Below are positions 16,655 through 26,395 of a DNA stretch of 64,000 bases, in pieces. Numbering within the stretch: position 1 is the stretch's first letter; each line of letters starts with the position of its first letter. Both the position numbers and the translations under genes were made by a program. Below the pieces are notes generated by a model. The model saw only the letters and a program-made list of their open reading frames with translations. It was not told the DNA's origin and did not search any database. Source of the DNA: CAVXYG01 sp963766005 (GTDB lineage: Bacteria; Actinomycetota; Actinomycetes; S36-B12; GCA-2699445); NCBI GenBank assembly GCA_963766005.1, contig CAVXYG010000014.1, positions 186,001 to 250,000 on the forward strand, given 5' to 3'.

Positions 16655-17850
16655 CTAGTCCGCAGCGCCGGCTGTGGCGTCGGCCGTGGCTGTCTGAGGG
16701 GGCGCTGGGTCCTTCGGCGTGGCCGTCGGTGCCTGGTCGGTCGGTGTTGCCCGAGTCGCTCCGCTCGGCGACGGCGTTGCGGTGGTGGCCCCGGCGGGTT
16801 CGGTCGGCCGACCGGTCGTCGCCGCTGATGGTGCGGGCGTGCCGGGTGTCGCCGTGGCCGTTGGGCTCGGTGCCTGCGCCGTCGGGGACGCCGCCGGTGC
16901 TGAGGGGCTGGCAGTCGGCGTGGTCGCCGTGTCGGCCTGGGGGTGGCCGTCGGGGACGCAGCCGGTGCTGAGGGGCTGGCGGTCGGCGTGGTCGCTGGTG
17001 TCGGCCTGGGGGTGGCGGCCGCGGACGGCGACGGGGTGGGCGGCTTCGGCGTCGGGATCGTGGCGCCCGGTGATGGCTGAGTGCGGCTGAGGTCGACGGT
17101 GCCCGGCAGCCCGCGCTCGTCGTAGCGGCCGTTCATGGGGCCGGGGGTGCTGCTGTACAGGCCGGCGACGATGCCGGTTTTGTATGCGCAGACCCAGGGT
17201 GCCCAGCCGCGGTTGTCGTAGATGGTGCGGGCGGCGCGGACGTTGGTCTCGGCGTCGAGGGCGAGCTGCTGGGCCTCGGCGGTGGTGGTGAAGGCGGCGC
17301 CGATGCGGCGCAGGCCGCCCTGGAGGGTGCCGCCGTCGTTGAGCTGGAAGACCCCCCAGTCGGTGGTGCCGTTGCTGTTGGTGGCGCCGACGGCGTTGGA
17401 GTGGCCGGATTCGCAGCGCGCCACCGCCATCGCATTGCCGACCTGATCGGTCGGGAAGTGCTCGACGACGAGGGCGAGGACTGCCTCGGTGTGGATGCTC
17501 GGGCCTGGTCGGTAGGCGATCTTCAGGACAGCCTCGCTGTCCGGGGTCGGCCCAGTCGAGGTCGTCTCGGGAGCGGGCGTCTCCTCCTCACCGGGTACGG
17601 CCGAGGCGCTCGGCGAGGGTGTCGTCTCACCCGCGAGCCGGACCCTGGGCGGGTACTCCGGCACGTCCACCGCGGCTTGGGCCGACAGCAGCCTCTCGCC
17701 GGCCGAGGTCGCCGCCTCCGCGGTCATGCCAGTGCCATTCGGCGCGTTCGGGTCGCCCAACTCGGTCGAGGCGAAGGCCGTCGTGGCCATCAGCGCCAGA
17801 CCGGCGCTGATGATGAGGCCGCGGTGCGCCGAGCGTCGCGCGCTATCCAA
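16655..17850 (-). CDS. Secreted lysozyme-like (transglycosylase-fold) protein A, tail frameshifted
   Basis: A secreted, probably wall-active protein. A TTG start is proposed because GGAGG lies six bases before it and a signal peptide follows at once (RSAHRGLIISAGLALMATT). A variable linker leads to a goose-lysozyme/SLT-like domain (MAVARCESGHSNAVGATNSN, TTDWGVFQLND; catalytic Glu in RCESG), then a Pro/Thr/Ala-rich tail. In the tail, two copies of a roughly 60-bp repeat differ by one missing base near 16928; as written the frame then reads Arg/Pro-rich nonsense to 16477, whereas the restored frame ends at the TAG at 16655 with a plausible low-complexity end. The central 343 bp are identical to its neighbour paralog. 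Confidence 0.72.
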
Positions 17851-18007
17851 AGGTCGCCTCCGCTGCAGTGCGTTCCAGAACCCTGACACGCGGGCGGGGC
17901 AATGGCAACAGGGCGAGCGGCCGACAGACGAGTTGCTCGGGATTGCGGTGACAGACGCGAAACGGCGTGGCACCCGCGGTGCGGCCGGCGTCCCCGGCAG
18001 CAACGAC

Positions 18008-18038
18008 GCACGCCCGCACGCCCGCACGCCCGCACGCC
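18008..18038. repeat. Octamer tandem repeat GCACGCCC, 3.9 copies
   Basis: Three perfect copies of an 8-bp unit plus seven bases of a fourth, in the 312-bp gap between the two lysozyme-like genes. The rest of that gap shows no convincing gene; a minus-strand reading frame there is an out-of-frame continuation of the upstream gene. Confidence 0.85.
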
Positions 18039-18162
18039 ACGAAGGGGCGGAGCAGGCTACGGGTCGGATCGCCGGGGAGGGATGGCTGGGACAGCGGTGA
18101 TCCTGCCGAGTCCGCCCTGCCCGAGCTGCGGCCCTCCATGGAGCGCTGCACCTGCGCCGCTG

Positions 18163-19131
18163 CTACTGCCCGGCCGGCTCGTCCTGCGCCAGCGGCGGAG
18201 TAGCCGGCGCGGGCTCTGGGAGCGCGTTCGGTAGCCACTCGGGGCTCGGGCTCGGGTGCCGGAGTCGGTGTTGGCGCAGCCGGCGTCGGTGTCGGAGGAG
18301 TCGGAGGAGCCGGTGTCGGAGGAGTCGGAGTCGCGGAGCCGGAGTCGGTGGAGCCGGCGCGGGCGTGGGCCGCGGCGTCACAGGGGCCGAGGGCCCAGGC
18401 GATGACGGACGGGGTGTCGCGGAGACCGGCTGCGGCGTGGCGGCTACGTCGGCTTGCTGGACGGCAGGGGCCGTGAACGGGGTGGTGCTGAGCCCGCGCT
18501 CGTCGTAGCGGCCGTTCATGGGGCCGGGGGTGCTGCTGTACAGGCCGGCGACGATGCCGGTTTTGTATGCGCAGACCCAGGGTGCCCAGCCGCGGTTGTC
18601 GTAGATGGTGCGGGCGGCGCGGACGTTGGTCTCGGCGTCGAGGGCGAGCTGCTGGGCCTCGGCGGTGGTGGTGAAGGCGGCGCCGATGCGGCGCAGGCCG
18701 CCCTGGAGGGTGCCGCCGTCGTTGAGCTGGAAGACCCCCCAGTCGGTGGTGCCGTTGCTGTTGGTGGCGCCGACGGCGTTGGAGTGGCCGGATTCGCAGC
18801 GCGCCACCGCCATCGCATTGCCGACCTGATCGGCTGGGAAGTGCTGCTTCACCAGGGCGAGCACCTGGGAGGTGCCGACCGACGCGCTGGCCTGCACCAC
18901 CGCGGCGACGGCCGCAGCGGGATCAGCTGCGGGGATCGGCGCGGGCTCCGGCTCCGGGTTGGGCAGCAGTGCTCCGAGCATGCTGAGGGTGTGCGAGGGA
19001 GTGCTGGCGTACGCTAGCGACGTCTCCGTCGGTGCGGATCCAGCCGCTCCGGTGAGGAGCGCGACCGCAATCACAGCGATGGCGACGCCGCTGGCCAACC
19101 CTGCCCGGGCAGCGTCGTGTGGTTTCTCCAT
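18163..19131 (-). CDS. Secreted lysozyme-like (transglycosylase-fold) protein B
   Basis: A 322-residue paralog of the downstream gene. ATG is preceded by GGAGGGG; residues 10-32 form a signal peptide (ASGVAIAVIAVALLTGAAGS). A short Pro/Glu/Ala linker precedes the same lysozyme-like domain with RCESG as the presumed catalytic Glu. The tail starts Pro/Ala-rich, changes to an Arg/Leu-rich stretch of about 28 residues (RLRLLRHRLLRLLRHRRRLR), then returns to PSPSPEWLPNALPEP. Shifting by one base at about 18335 and back at about 18248 restores a Pro/Thr/Ala tail, so two compensating indels are likely. Role inferred: peptidoglycan remodelling or resuscitation-type muralytic activity. Confidence 0.78.
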   Translation of the reverse strand: MEKPHDAARAGLASGVAIAVIAVALLTGAAGSAPTETSLAYASTPSHTLSMLGALLPNPEPEPAPIPAADPAAAVAAVVQASASVGTSQVLALVKQHFPADQVGNAMAVARCESGHSNAVGATNSNGTTDWGVFQLNDGGTLQGGLRRIGAAFTTTAEAQQLALDAETNVRAARTIYDNRGWAPWVCAYKTGIVAGLYSSTPGPMNGRYDERGLSTTPFTAPAVQQADVAATPQPVSATPRPSSPGPSAPVTPRPTPAPAPPTPAPRLRLLRHRLLRLLRHRRRLRQHRLRHPSPSPEWLPNALPEPAPATPPLAQDEPAGQ

Positions 19132-19316
19132 GTCCCCTCCCGATCTTGAGTATGGGAGACAACTGCGACATTCATGAAATCGTGCTGGGATGTGGCCGGG
19201 CGGTGGCTCTCCGGGCCCGCAGCGGTGGGATCGGAGGGGTTGGACCAGTACCGAGCGCCCGCCGGCGTCGCGGCTCGCTCGGAACGCCATGCCGTGATCG
19301 GATCGAGGGAGAAGGG
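19132..19316. other. Intergenic leader of lysozyme-like gene B
   Basis: About 185 bp separate tRNA-Ser from the secreted lysozyme-like gene, enough for a structured leader. Actinobacterial muralytic genes often carry a c-di-AMP riboswitch here, but I could not match the conserved core, so none is called. Confidence 0.3.
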
Positions 19317-19403
19317 CGGTGGCGGTGGGATTCGAACCCACGGTGGAGTTGCCCCCACACACGCTTTCGAGGCGTGCTCCTTTGGCCGCTCGGACACGCC
19401 ACC
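19317..19403 (-). tRNA. tRNA-Ser (anticodon CGA)
   Basis: Acceptor GGTGGCG pairs with CGCCACC, with discriminator G and no encoded CCA. The anticodon stem-loop CACGC-CTCGAAA-GCGTG shows CGA, reading UCG. The long variable arm (TGTGGGGGCAACTCCACC) and the T loop GTTCGAATC are typical of type II serine tRNAs. Length 87 nt. Confidence 0.97.
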
Positions 19404-19441
19404 GCCTATGAGGGTACCTGTCCGGTGAGTCGGCTGGGAAA

Positions 19442-19915
19442 TCACACCCCGCCGCGGCGCTCGGCGAAGAAGGTCTGCAGCGCGGCACGGCATTCGGCCT
19501 CAAGAACACCGCCCACGACCTCACAGCGGTGCGGCAGTCGAGGATCCCGCAACAGGTCGAAGTGCGAGCCAGCGGCACCGTAGTCCGCGTTCCAGGCTCC
19601 GAAGACCACGCGAGACACGCGGGCCGCACCGGCGGCACCGGCACACATCGGGCACGGCTCGAGGGTGACGGCCAGCGTGCAGCCGTCCAGCCGCCAGGTC
19701 GCCAGCGCGGCCGCAGCCTCCCGCAGCGCAACGACTTCGGCATGGGCGGTGGGATCGTGCCGAAGGGCGCGCTGGTTCCATCCCCGCCCGATCACCGCGC
19801 CCGCGGCATCCAGGACGACCGCGGCGACGGGGATGTCTGCCGCATCCGAGCCGTGCTCGGCGAGCACGCCCAACGCCGTCCGCACTGCGTGTTGCGCCTC
19901 CGGTGTCGCGTGCAC
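19442..19915 (-). CDS. tadA: tRNA-specific adenosine-34 deaminase
   Basis: Deaminates the wobble adenosine of tRNA-Arg(ACG) to inosine. The 157-residue protein has the zinc/catalytic motifs HAEV at about residue 57 (His ligand, Glu proton shuttle) and PCPMCAGA at about residue 87 (two Cys ligands), and GAWNADYGAAGS typical of TadA rather than other cytidine deaminases. The GTG start follows a GATACT box by six bases (leaderless). It is divergent from upp with 63 bp between starts and lies next to tRNA-Ser. Unrelated to the pilus tadA gene further on. Confidence 0.92.
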   Translation of the reverse strand: MHATPEAQHAVRTALGVLAEHGSDAADIPVAAVVLDAAGAVIGRGWNQRALRHDPTAHAEVVALREAAAALATWRLDGCTLAVTLEPCPMCAGAAGAARVSRVVFGAWNADYGAAGSHFDLLRDPRLPHRCEVVGGVLEAECRAALQTFFAERRGGV

Positions 19916-19978
19916 CAGTCCAGTATCCCGCTGCCCGTCGTCCTCGTTGCGGCCGACGGTGTGGCTAGGCTCCCAGAC

Positions 19979-20617
19979 ATGCGGACGCTCATCGCCGACC
20001 ACCCGCTCATCGACCACAAGTTGACCCTGCTGCGCGACGAGGCCACGCCGACGCCCGTCTTCACCGCGCTGGTCGACGAACTGGTGACCCTGCTGGCATA
20101 CGAGGCCACCCGTGGCCTGACCACGGAACCGATCGAGGTCCGCACGCCGATCATGACGGCCCGAGGATCGCGGCTGGCCGGGCCCCGGCCGATGGTCGTG
20201 CCGATCCTGCGTGCCGGCCTGGGGATGCTGGACGGGATGCGGCGGCTGCTCCCGCAAGCCGAGGTCGGTTTCTTGGGCATGGTGCGCGACGAGGCATCGC
20301 TGGTAGCGCACACCTACGCCGACCGGCTGCCGAGCGATCTCAGCGGACGGCCGGTCTTCCTGCTCGACCCGATGCTGGCCACGGGCGGCACCCTGGTCGC
20401 CGCCATCGAACTGCTGCTGCAGCGCCACGCCCATGACGTGACGGTCATCTGCCTGCTCGCCTCGCCGGAGGGCCTGCACCGTCTGCAGGACACCTTCGCC
20501 GACCGCGGGGTGGGCGTCACCTGCGTGTGCGCGGGACTCGACGCGCGCCTCAACGACCAGGGGTACATCGTCCCGGGTCTCGGCGATGCCGGCGACCGGC
20601 TCTACGGTGTCATCTGA
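19979..20617 (+). CDS. upp: Uracil phosphoribosyltransferase
   Basis: Makes UMP from uracil and PRPP in pyrimidine salvage. The 212-residue protein carries the family start TLLRDEATPTPVFTALVDEL, VPILRAGLGM, the PRPP loop LLDPMLATGGT at about residue 130 and the uracil-binding C-terminal DQGYIVPGLGDAGDR. ATG is seven bases after a TAGGCT box (19966-19971). Its stop overlaps the start of the GH3 gene (TGATG), so the two are probably cotranscribed. Confidence 0.95.
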   Translation: MRTLIADHPLIDHKLTLLRDEATPTPVFTALVDELVTLLAYEATRGLTTEPIEVRTPIMTARGSRLAGPRPMVVPILRAGLGMLDGMRRLLPQAEVGFLGMVRDEASLVAHTYADRLPSDLSGRPVFLLDPMLATGGTLVAAIELLLQRHAHDVTVICLLASPEGLHRLQDTFADRGVGVTCVCAGLDARLNDQGYIVPGLGDAGDRLYGVI

Positions 20618-21759
20618 TGCTGACCCTGACGCGCCGCCTGGCCCCGCTCGCCGCAGTCCTCGCCCTGGCAGCCTGCGGCGGGTCGGACACCGGACAGGAT
20701 TCGACGACACGGGCCCCGAGCCCGACACCGAGCCCTTCTTGCCAGTCGAGGGACGCCGTGGCCGATATGCCGCTCGACACGCGGCTGCGCCAGTTGCTCT
20801 TCGCCGGCGTCTTCACGGGGGAGCCCGACCCGATGGCCAGCGCAACGGCGGCGGTCAATGCCGGTGTGGGCGGTATCAACTTCCTCGGCAACGACCCGGA
20901 GGTCTACGCCAACGGCGAGCTGGCCGACGTCACCGCCGCCGGTGGTGCCATGCCGCCGTTCCTGGCCGTCGACCAGGAGGGCGGTCGGGTGCAGCGCCTG
21001 CGCGACCTCATCGGCTCGCAGCCGTCCGCTCGCGAGATGGGTGCGACGTTGTCGTCGATCGGGGTGGAGCAGCTGGCGGCGACGACGGGTGCGGCGATGG
21101 CCGACCTCGGCTTGACCATGGATCTCGCGCCGGTGGCTGACGTCAGCGATCAGCCGGACGACGCCGTGATCGGGGATCGGGCCTTCTCCGACGATCCCGA
21201 GCAGGTGGCGGTCTACGCCGGGGCCTACGCCGACGGCCTGCGAGCGGAGGGCATCATTCCGGTGCTGAAGCACTTCCCCGGGATCGGGTCGGCCTCCGGC
21301 AACACCGATTTCGAGCCCGCCACCTCGCCGCCGCTAGCGGAGCTGCAGCAGAGCGATCTGCTGCCCTACGAGCGGCTGCTGGTCTCGGAGCCGGTGGCGG
21401 TGATGATGGGGACCGCGGTCGTGCCCGGCCTCACCGACGGCGAGCCCGCGGGCCTGTCCGCTGCCGCTGTGGACCTGCTGCGTGACGACCTCGGCTTCGA
21501 CGGGGTTGTGATGACCGATTCGCTGTCCGGGGCGGCGGTGGAGTCCCTGTACTCGCTCCCCGAGGCCGCCGAACGCGCGCTCCTCGCCGGCGTCGACATG
21601 GTGCTGTGGGATAGCAGCGGTGAGATCCAATCCATCGTGGATCGCTTGACCGAGGCGGTCGAGTCCGGCCGTCTCGCTGAGGAGCGGGTGAACGAAGCCG
21701 TTGCCCGCGTCCTGGCGTTGAAGGGGATCGACGCCTGCGAGCTGACCGCGGAGCAGTAA
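20617..21759 (+). CDS. GH3 family lipoprotein, NagZ-like with altered catalytic loop
   Basis: A 380-residue lipoprotein: signal peptide ending LALAAC (lipobox Cys) then a Thr/Pro/Ser linker and a GH3 barrel (PFLAVDQEGGRVQRL, DLAPVADV). The nucleophile Asp is present in VVMTDSLSG near residue 300. The loop that in NagZ-type enzymes reads KHFPGHG and later supplies the His-Asp general acid reads KHFPGIGSASGNTDFEPATS: neither the second His of KHFPGHG nor the DSH His is present. It may be a phosphorylase-like or inactive member, or use another acid. It follows upp with overlapping stop/start. Close relatives cleave beta-N-acetylglucosamine from wall fragments. Confidence 0.85.
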   Translation: MLTLTRRLAPLAAVLALAACGGSDTGQDSTTRAPSPTPSPSCQSRDAVADMPLDTRLRQLLFAGVFTGEPDPMASATAAVNAGVGGINFLGNDPEVYANGELADVTAAGGAMPPFLAVDQEGGRVQRLRDLIGSQPSAREMGATLSSIGVEQLAATTGAAMADLGLTMDLAPVADVSDQPDDAVIGDRAFSDDPEQVAVYAGAYADGLRAEGIIPVLKHFPGIGSASGNTDFEPATSPPLAELQQSDLLPYERLLVSEPVAVMMGTAVVPGLTDGEPAGLSAAAVDLLRDDLGFDGVVMTDSLSGAAVESLYSLPEAAERALLAGVDMVLWDSSGEIQSIVDRLTEAVESGRLAEERVNEAVARVLALKGIDACELTAEQ

Positions 21760-21793
21760 CGCGACACCCGCGCGCCCCGCTACCGCACGCCGG

Positions 21794-21847
21794 GCGTTGA
21801 TCGTCGCGAATTCTGGCTCCAGCACGGGAATTCGTAGCGATCAACGC
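21794..21847. repeat. 54-bp imperfect palindrome with internal EcoRI-like GAATTC arms
   Basis: Two 20-base arms, GCGTTGATCGTCGCGAATTC and GAATTCGTAGCGATCAACGC, are complementary at 17 of 20 positions around a 14-base loop. It lies 35 bases after the GH3 stop and could act as a terminator, although there is no T-run and the local AT-rich core is unusual for this DNA. It looks like a small dispersed palindromic element, but only one copy is in the window. Confidence 0.7.
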
Positions 21848-21976
21848 GCTGCCGGGCGGGGCGGGGGGCGATGCCGGGCGGGGCGGGCGGCGCTGCCGGC
21901 GGGCGGCGCTGCCGGGCGGGGCGGGCGCTGCCGGGCGGGCGCTGCCGGGCGGGCGCTGCCGGGCGGGGCGGGGGGC
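21848..21976. repeat. Degenerate GC-only tandem repeat (unit about 14 bp)
   Basis: Variants of GCTGCCGGGCGGGGCGG repeat across about 130 bases; the clearest part is three copies of the 14-mer GCGCTGCCGGGCGG at 21925-21966. It is nearly pure G and C. It fills the space between the palindrome after the GH3 gene and the pntB terminator. No gene is supported. Confidence 0.8.
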
Positions 21977-22012
21977 AGATGCGGCGCCGCAGTCGGCCGC
22001 ACGACGAACGAA

Positions 22013-22050
22013 CCGCCGCGCCCCCGGGTCACGTCCGGCGGGCGCGGCGG
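22013..22050 (-). terminator. Rho-independent-like hairpin after pntB
   Basis: Perfect 11-base arms CCGCCGCGCCC and GGGCGCGGCGG with a 16-base loop, 23 bases after the pntB stop on the minus strand. No U-run, as usual for terminators of high-GC actinobacteria. Confidence 0.65.
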
Positions 22051-22072
22051 TCGCAGTGCCGCACGGGGGCGG

Positions 22073-23448
22073 CTACAGGGCCTTGATCGCGGTGACGACC
22101 TTGTTCAGGGAGTCCTTGGCGTCGCCGAAGAGCAGCGTCGTCTTCGGGTCGAACAGGAGCTCGTTCTCGATGCCGGCGAACCCGGGCCGCATGGAGCGCT
22201 TCAGGAAGACGACCTGCCGCGGCCTGGTTGACGTCGAGGATCGGCATCCCGTAGATCGGAGCGCTGGGATCGGTCTTCGCCGCTGGGTTCACCACGTCGT
22301 TCGCGCCCACCACGAGGGCGACGTCGGCGTCGGGGAACTCGGGGTTGACGTCGTTCATCTCCTTGAGCTGCTCGTAGGGCACGTTCGCCTCGGCCAGCAG
22401 GACGTTCATGTGGCCGGGCATGCGACCGGCGACCGGGTGGATCGCGTAGTCGACCTCGATGCCGCGCTCGGTGAGCAGATCGGCCAGCTCGCGCAGCGTG
22501 CTCTGCGCCTGCGCCACGGCGAGCCCGTAGCCGGGCACCAGGATGACCTTGTTCGCGTAGCCGAGCATGATCGCCACGTCCTGCGGCGAGCCCGAGCGGA
22601 CCGGACGATCCGAGGCCGTACCCCCGCCTGCGGTGGTGGGCCCGGCGAAGGCGCCGAACAGGATGTTCGTGATCGGCCGGCCCATGGCCGAAGCCATGAG
22701 TTGGGTGAGCAACGTGCCCGCTGCGCCGACGAGCGTGCCGGCGATGAGCAGCAGCACGTTGCCCAGCACGAAGCCGGAGGCGGCCACCGCCAGGCCGGTG
22801 AACGCGTTCAGCAGCGAGATGACGATCGGCACGTCGGCGCCGCCGACGGGCAGGACGAAGAGCACGCCCAGCACGAGGGACACGAGCATGAGGGTCATGA
22901 GGACCCAGCTGGGTCCGTCCGCCATCAGCCAGGCAGCCAGCCCGAGCGCGATGACCGCCAGGCCGGGTGTGAAGAACTGCGCGCCGGGCAGCACGACCGG
23001 CCGGGTGGCGACGAGTTCCTGCAGCTTCAGGAAGGTCACGATCGAACCGGAGAACGACACCGAGCCGATGATGACGGTGAAGACCGTGGCACCGAGCTCG
23101 AACAGTGTCGGGATCGCTGATGTGCAGGTACTCGATGACCGCGACCAGTGCTGCCGCGCCGCCTCCGACGCCGTTGAACAGCGCCACCATCTGCGGCATC
23201 TGCGTCATCTTGACCCGTCGGGCGGCGATGACGCCGACCAGGCTGCCGGCCGCCACGCAGGCCAGGATGAGGAGCAGGTTGTCCAGTTCGTAGTTGCTGA
23301 AGAAGACCACGACGGAGGCCACGAGCGCGCCGACGGCGCCCAGGAGGACGCCCCTGCGCGCGGACTTGGGGCTCGAGAGGCCCTTCAGGGCCAGGATGAA
23401 CATCACCGCAGCGGCGAGGTTGGCCAGCTGCGCCCAGGTTGGGATCAT
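22073..23448 (-). pseudogene. pntB: NAD(P) transhydrogenase beta subunit, two frameshifts
   Basis: The beta subunit holds part of the membrane channel and the NADP-binding domain III of proton-translocating transhydrogenase. Three reading frames must be joined: MIPTWAQLANLAAAVMFILA (membrane start), then from about 23112 TLFELGATVFTVIIGSVSFS through the NADP domain (VPGYGLAVAQAQ, HPVAGRMPGHMNVLLAEA), then from about 22218 RQVVFLKRSMRPGFAGIEN to the TAG. The first break needs one added base, the second one removed base. Domain III motifs are otherwise intact. Start overlaps the pntA2 stop (TGATG). Either three-fold sequence error in this operon or recent inactivation. Confidence 0.85.
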
Positions 23449-23814
23449 CACGACGCGTCCTTTCCGGACTCCACAGCGGGCTTCTTCTCGCGCGGCTTGA
23501 ACATCTCGAGCATCCGGTCGGTCACGACGAAGCCGCCGACGAGGTTGATCGTCGCCAGCACCACGGCGATCGCGGCGAGGATCAGCTCCAGGGCTCCCTC
23601 CGCCTGGCCGGCCACGATGATGGCGCCGACCAGGACGATGCCGTGGATGGCGTTGGCGCCGGACATCAGCGGCGTGTGCAGCACCGCCGAGACCTTGCGA
23701 GATGACCTCGTAGCCGACGAAGCAGCTCAGGATGAAGATCGTCAGGAGCGCGACCCCGCCGTAGCCGTTGGCGGCGGCGTCGGATGCCGGCACTGCGGCG
23801 AATCCCAGCGTCAT
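23448..23814 (-). pseudogene. pntA2: NAD(P) transhydrogenase alpha-2 (membrane) subunit, frameshifted
   Basis: A roughly 121-residue membrane subunit with three to four helices. The N-terminal reading MTLGFAAVPASDAAANGYGG and ALLTIFILSCFVGYEVIS must shift near 23697 to continue KVSAVLHTPLMSGANAIHGI and LVGAIIVAG; one inserted base explains it. The HTPLMSGANAIHG block is diagnostic of the domain II part of PntA. In actinobacteria the alpha chain is commonly split into alpha-1 (NAD-binding) and alpha-2 (membrane), as here. It follows pntA1 after 1 bp and overlaps pntB. Confidence 0.85.
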
Positions 23815-23815
23815 C

Positions 23816-25015
<1,200 letters not shown>

Positions 25016-25229
25016 GGTTGCCTCCAGGCGCACCTGTCGCAGCGGAGCGCAGTCCTTCGGATCGCCCCCACTGCGCGGACTCTCTTGTTACTGAAGAGTA
25101 ACGAGGGGCCGTTCGGCCTCCGAATGGCACCCCCATCGCCGCTGCGGCGGGTGGGAGCGGCAGCGGCTCGCGGGAGAGAAGTTGGGGCAGACGCAGTCAC
25201 GAACGACTCTGCCTGGGCAGTATGGGGGG

Positions 25230-26096
25230 ATGCTGACGCTTGCGATTGACTGCGGCGGCACCGGCATCAAGGGCTCGGTGCTCAATGACGAAGGTGCGAT
25301 GATCGCCAAGCGCATCCGGGTCAAGACCCCCTACCCGCTGCCCCCGGCACGGTTCGTCGGTGTCTTGGGCGAACTCGCCCGACGGCTGCCGGTCGCGCAG
25401 CGGGTGACGGTCGGGATGCCGGGAATGATCCGTCACGGCACGGTTGTGGCGACGCCGCACTACACGACCAAGCGCGGACCGCACTCCACCGTGGATCCCG
25501 AGTTGGAGCGGGCGTGGCGGGGCTTCGACGTCAAGCAGGCGCTGGAGTCCGAACTGCGTCTGCCCACGCTGGTGCTCAATGACGCGGAAGTGGCAGGCGC
25601 TGGCGCCGTCAGCGGCTACGGCTTCGAGGTGATGTTCACCCTCGGGACCGGCCTCGGCAACGCGATCTTCGACAACGGCGTCCTGCTGCCGCACCTGGAG
25701 ATCTCCCGCTCGCCGATCCGCCGGGGCCGGCTGTACGACGAGTACATCGGGGACAAGAACCGCAAGCGCCTCGGGCAGACGGCCTGGTCGCTGCGGGTGC
25801 GCGACGCCATCCTCGGCCTGAAGCCGATGCTGCAGTGGGACCAGCTCTATCTGGGCGGCGGGAACTCCGTGAAGGTGCTGCCGCGACACCTCGCGGCCCT
25901 GGGCCCGGGCGTCACCGTCGTGTCGAACGATGTCGGCATCATCGGCGGCGTCAAGGCGTGGGAGGTCTCGCACCTGCGGGCGAGCCCGGCCAACGCGGTC
26001 GCCGGTCGGGAGAGTGCCGAGGCCCTCGAGCGGCTGATCGACGGCCTGTTGGACACCGAGGACGATCCCGACGTCGTCGGCGGCCCGACGTCCTGA
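25230..26096 (+). CDS. ROK-family kinase, polyphosphate-glucokinase-like
   Basis: A 288-residue ASKHA-fold kinase. It has the N-terminal phosphate loop IDCGGTGIKGSVL, the ROK catalytic Asp in LVLNDAEVAGAG and FTLGTGLGNAIFDNGVLLP, close to the PpgK pattern of polyphosphate/ATP glucokinases of actinobacteria. However, the usual E-x-GH zinc/substrate motif is replaced by LEISRSPIRRGRLYDEYIGD, so substrate and phosphate donor are uncertain. ATG is six bases after a CAGTAT -10-like box (leaderless). Divergent from pntA1, with a 214-bp gap. Confidence 0.8.
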   Translation: MLTLAIDCGGTGIKGSVLNDEGAMIAKRIRVKTPYPLPPARFVGVLGELARRLPVAQRVTVGMPGMIRHGTVVATPHYTTKRGPHSTVDPELERAWRGFDVKQALESELRLPTLVLNDAEVAGAGAVSGYGFEVMFTLGTGLGNAIFDNGVLLPHLEISRSPIRRGRLYDEYIGDKNRKRLGQTAWSLRVRDAILGLKPMLQWDQLYLGGGNSVKVLPRHLAALGPGVTVVSNDVGIIGGVKAWEVSHLRASPANAVAGRESAEALERLIDGLLDTEDDPDVVGGPTS

Positions 26097-26156
26097 CCGG
26101 AGGACCACGCCCGGCGGGCGGCTCTCGCCGGGCTGCGCGGGTCGGGCGCAGCATGG

Positions 26157-26241
26157 CGGAGGATGCGGGATTCGAACCCGCGAGGGGTTGCCCCCAACAC
26201 GCTTTCCAAGCGTGCGCCCTAGGCCTCTAGGCGAATCCTCC
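26157..26241 (-). tRNA. tRNA-Ser (anticodon GGA)
   Basis: Acceptor GGAGGAT pairs with ATCCTCC, discriminator G, no encoded CCA. Anticodon loop CTTGGAAAG gives GGA, reading UCC and UCU. The long variable arm and T loop GTTCGAATC are typical for serine. Length 85 nt. Convergent with the ROK kinase gene. Confidence 0.96.
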
Positions 26242-26395
26242 ACCGGCAGGTTACGCGAATCGCAGGGGTAGTCGGAAATCGCGCCGACGGGCGACCGCGT
26301 GGCGCGCGGCAACCGGGTGTTCCGGCTGCCCCACCGGGCGATCGACGGTTGATCGCGATGGCCCGCACCGCGGCCGATGGCCTACACTGAGACCC

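Noticed and set aside
19132..19316. c-di-AMP (ydaO-type) riboswitch before a muralytic gene.
   Set aside because: Context fits, but I could not find the conserved core sequences, so I do not call it.
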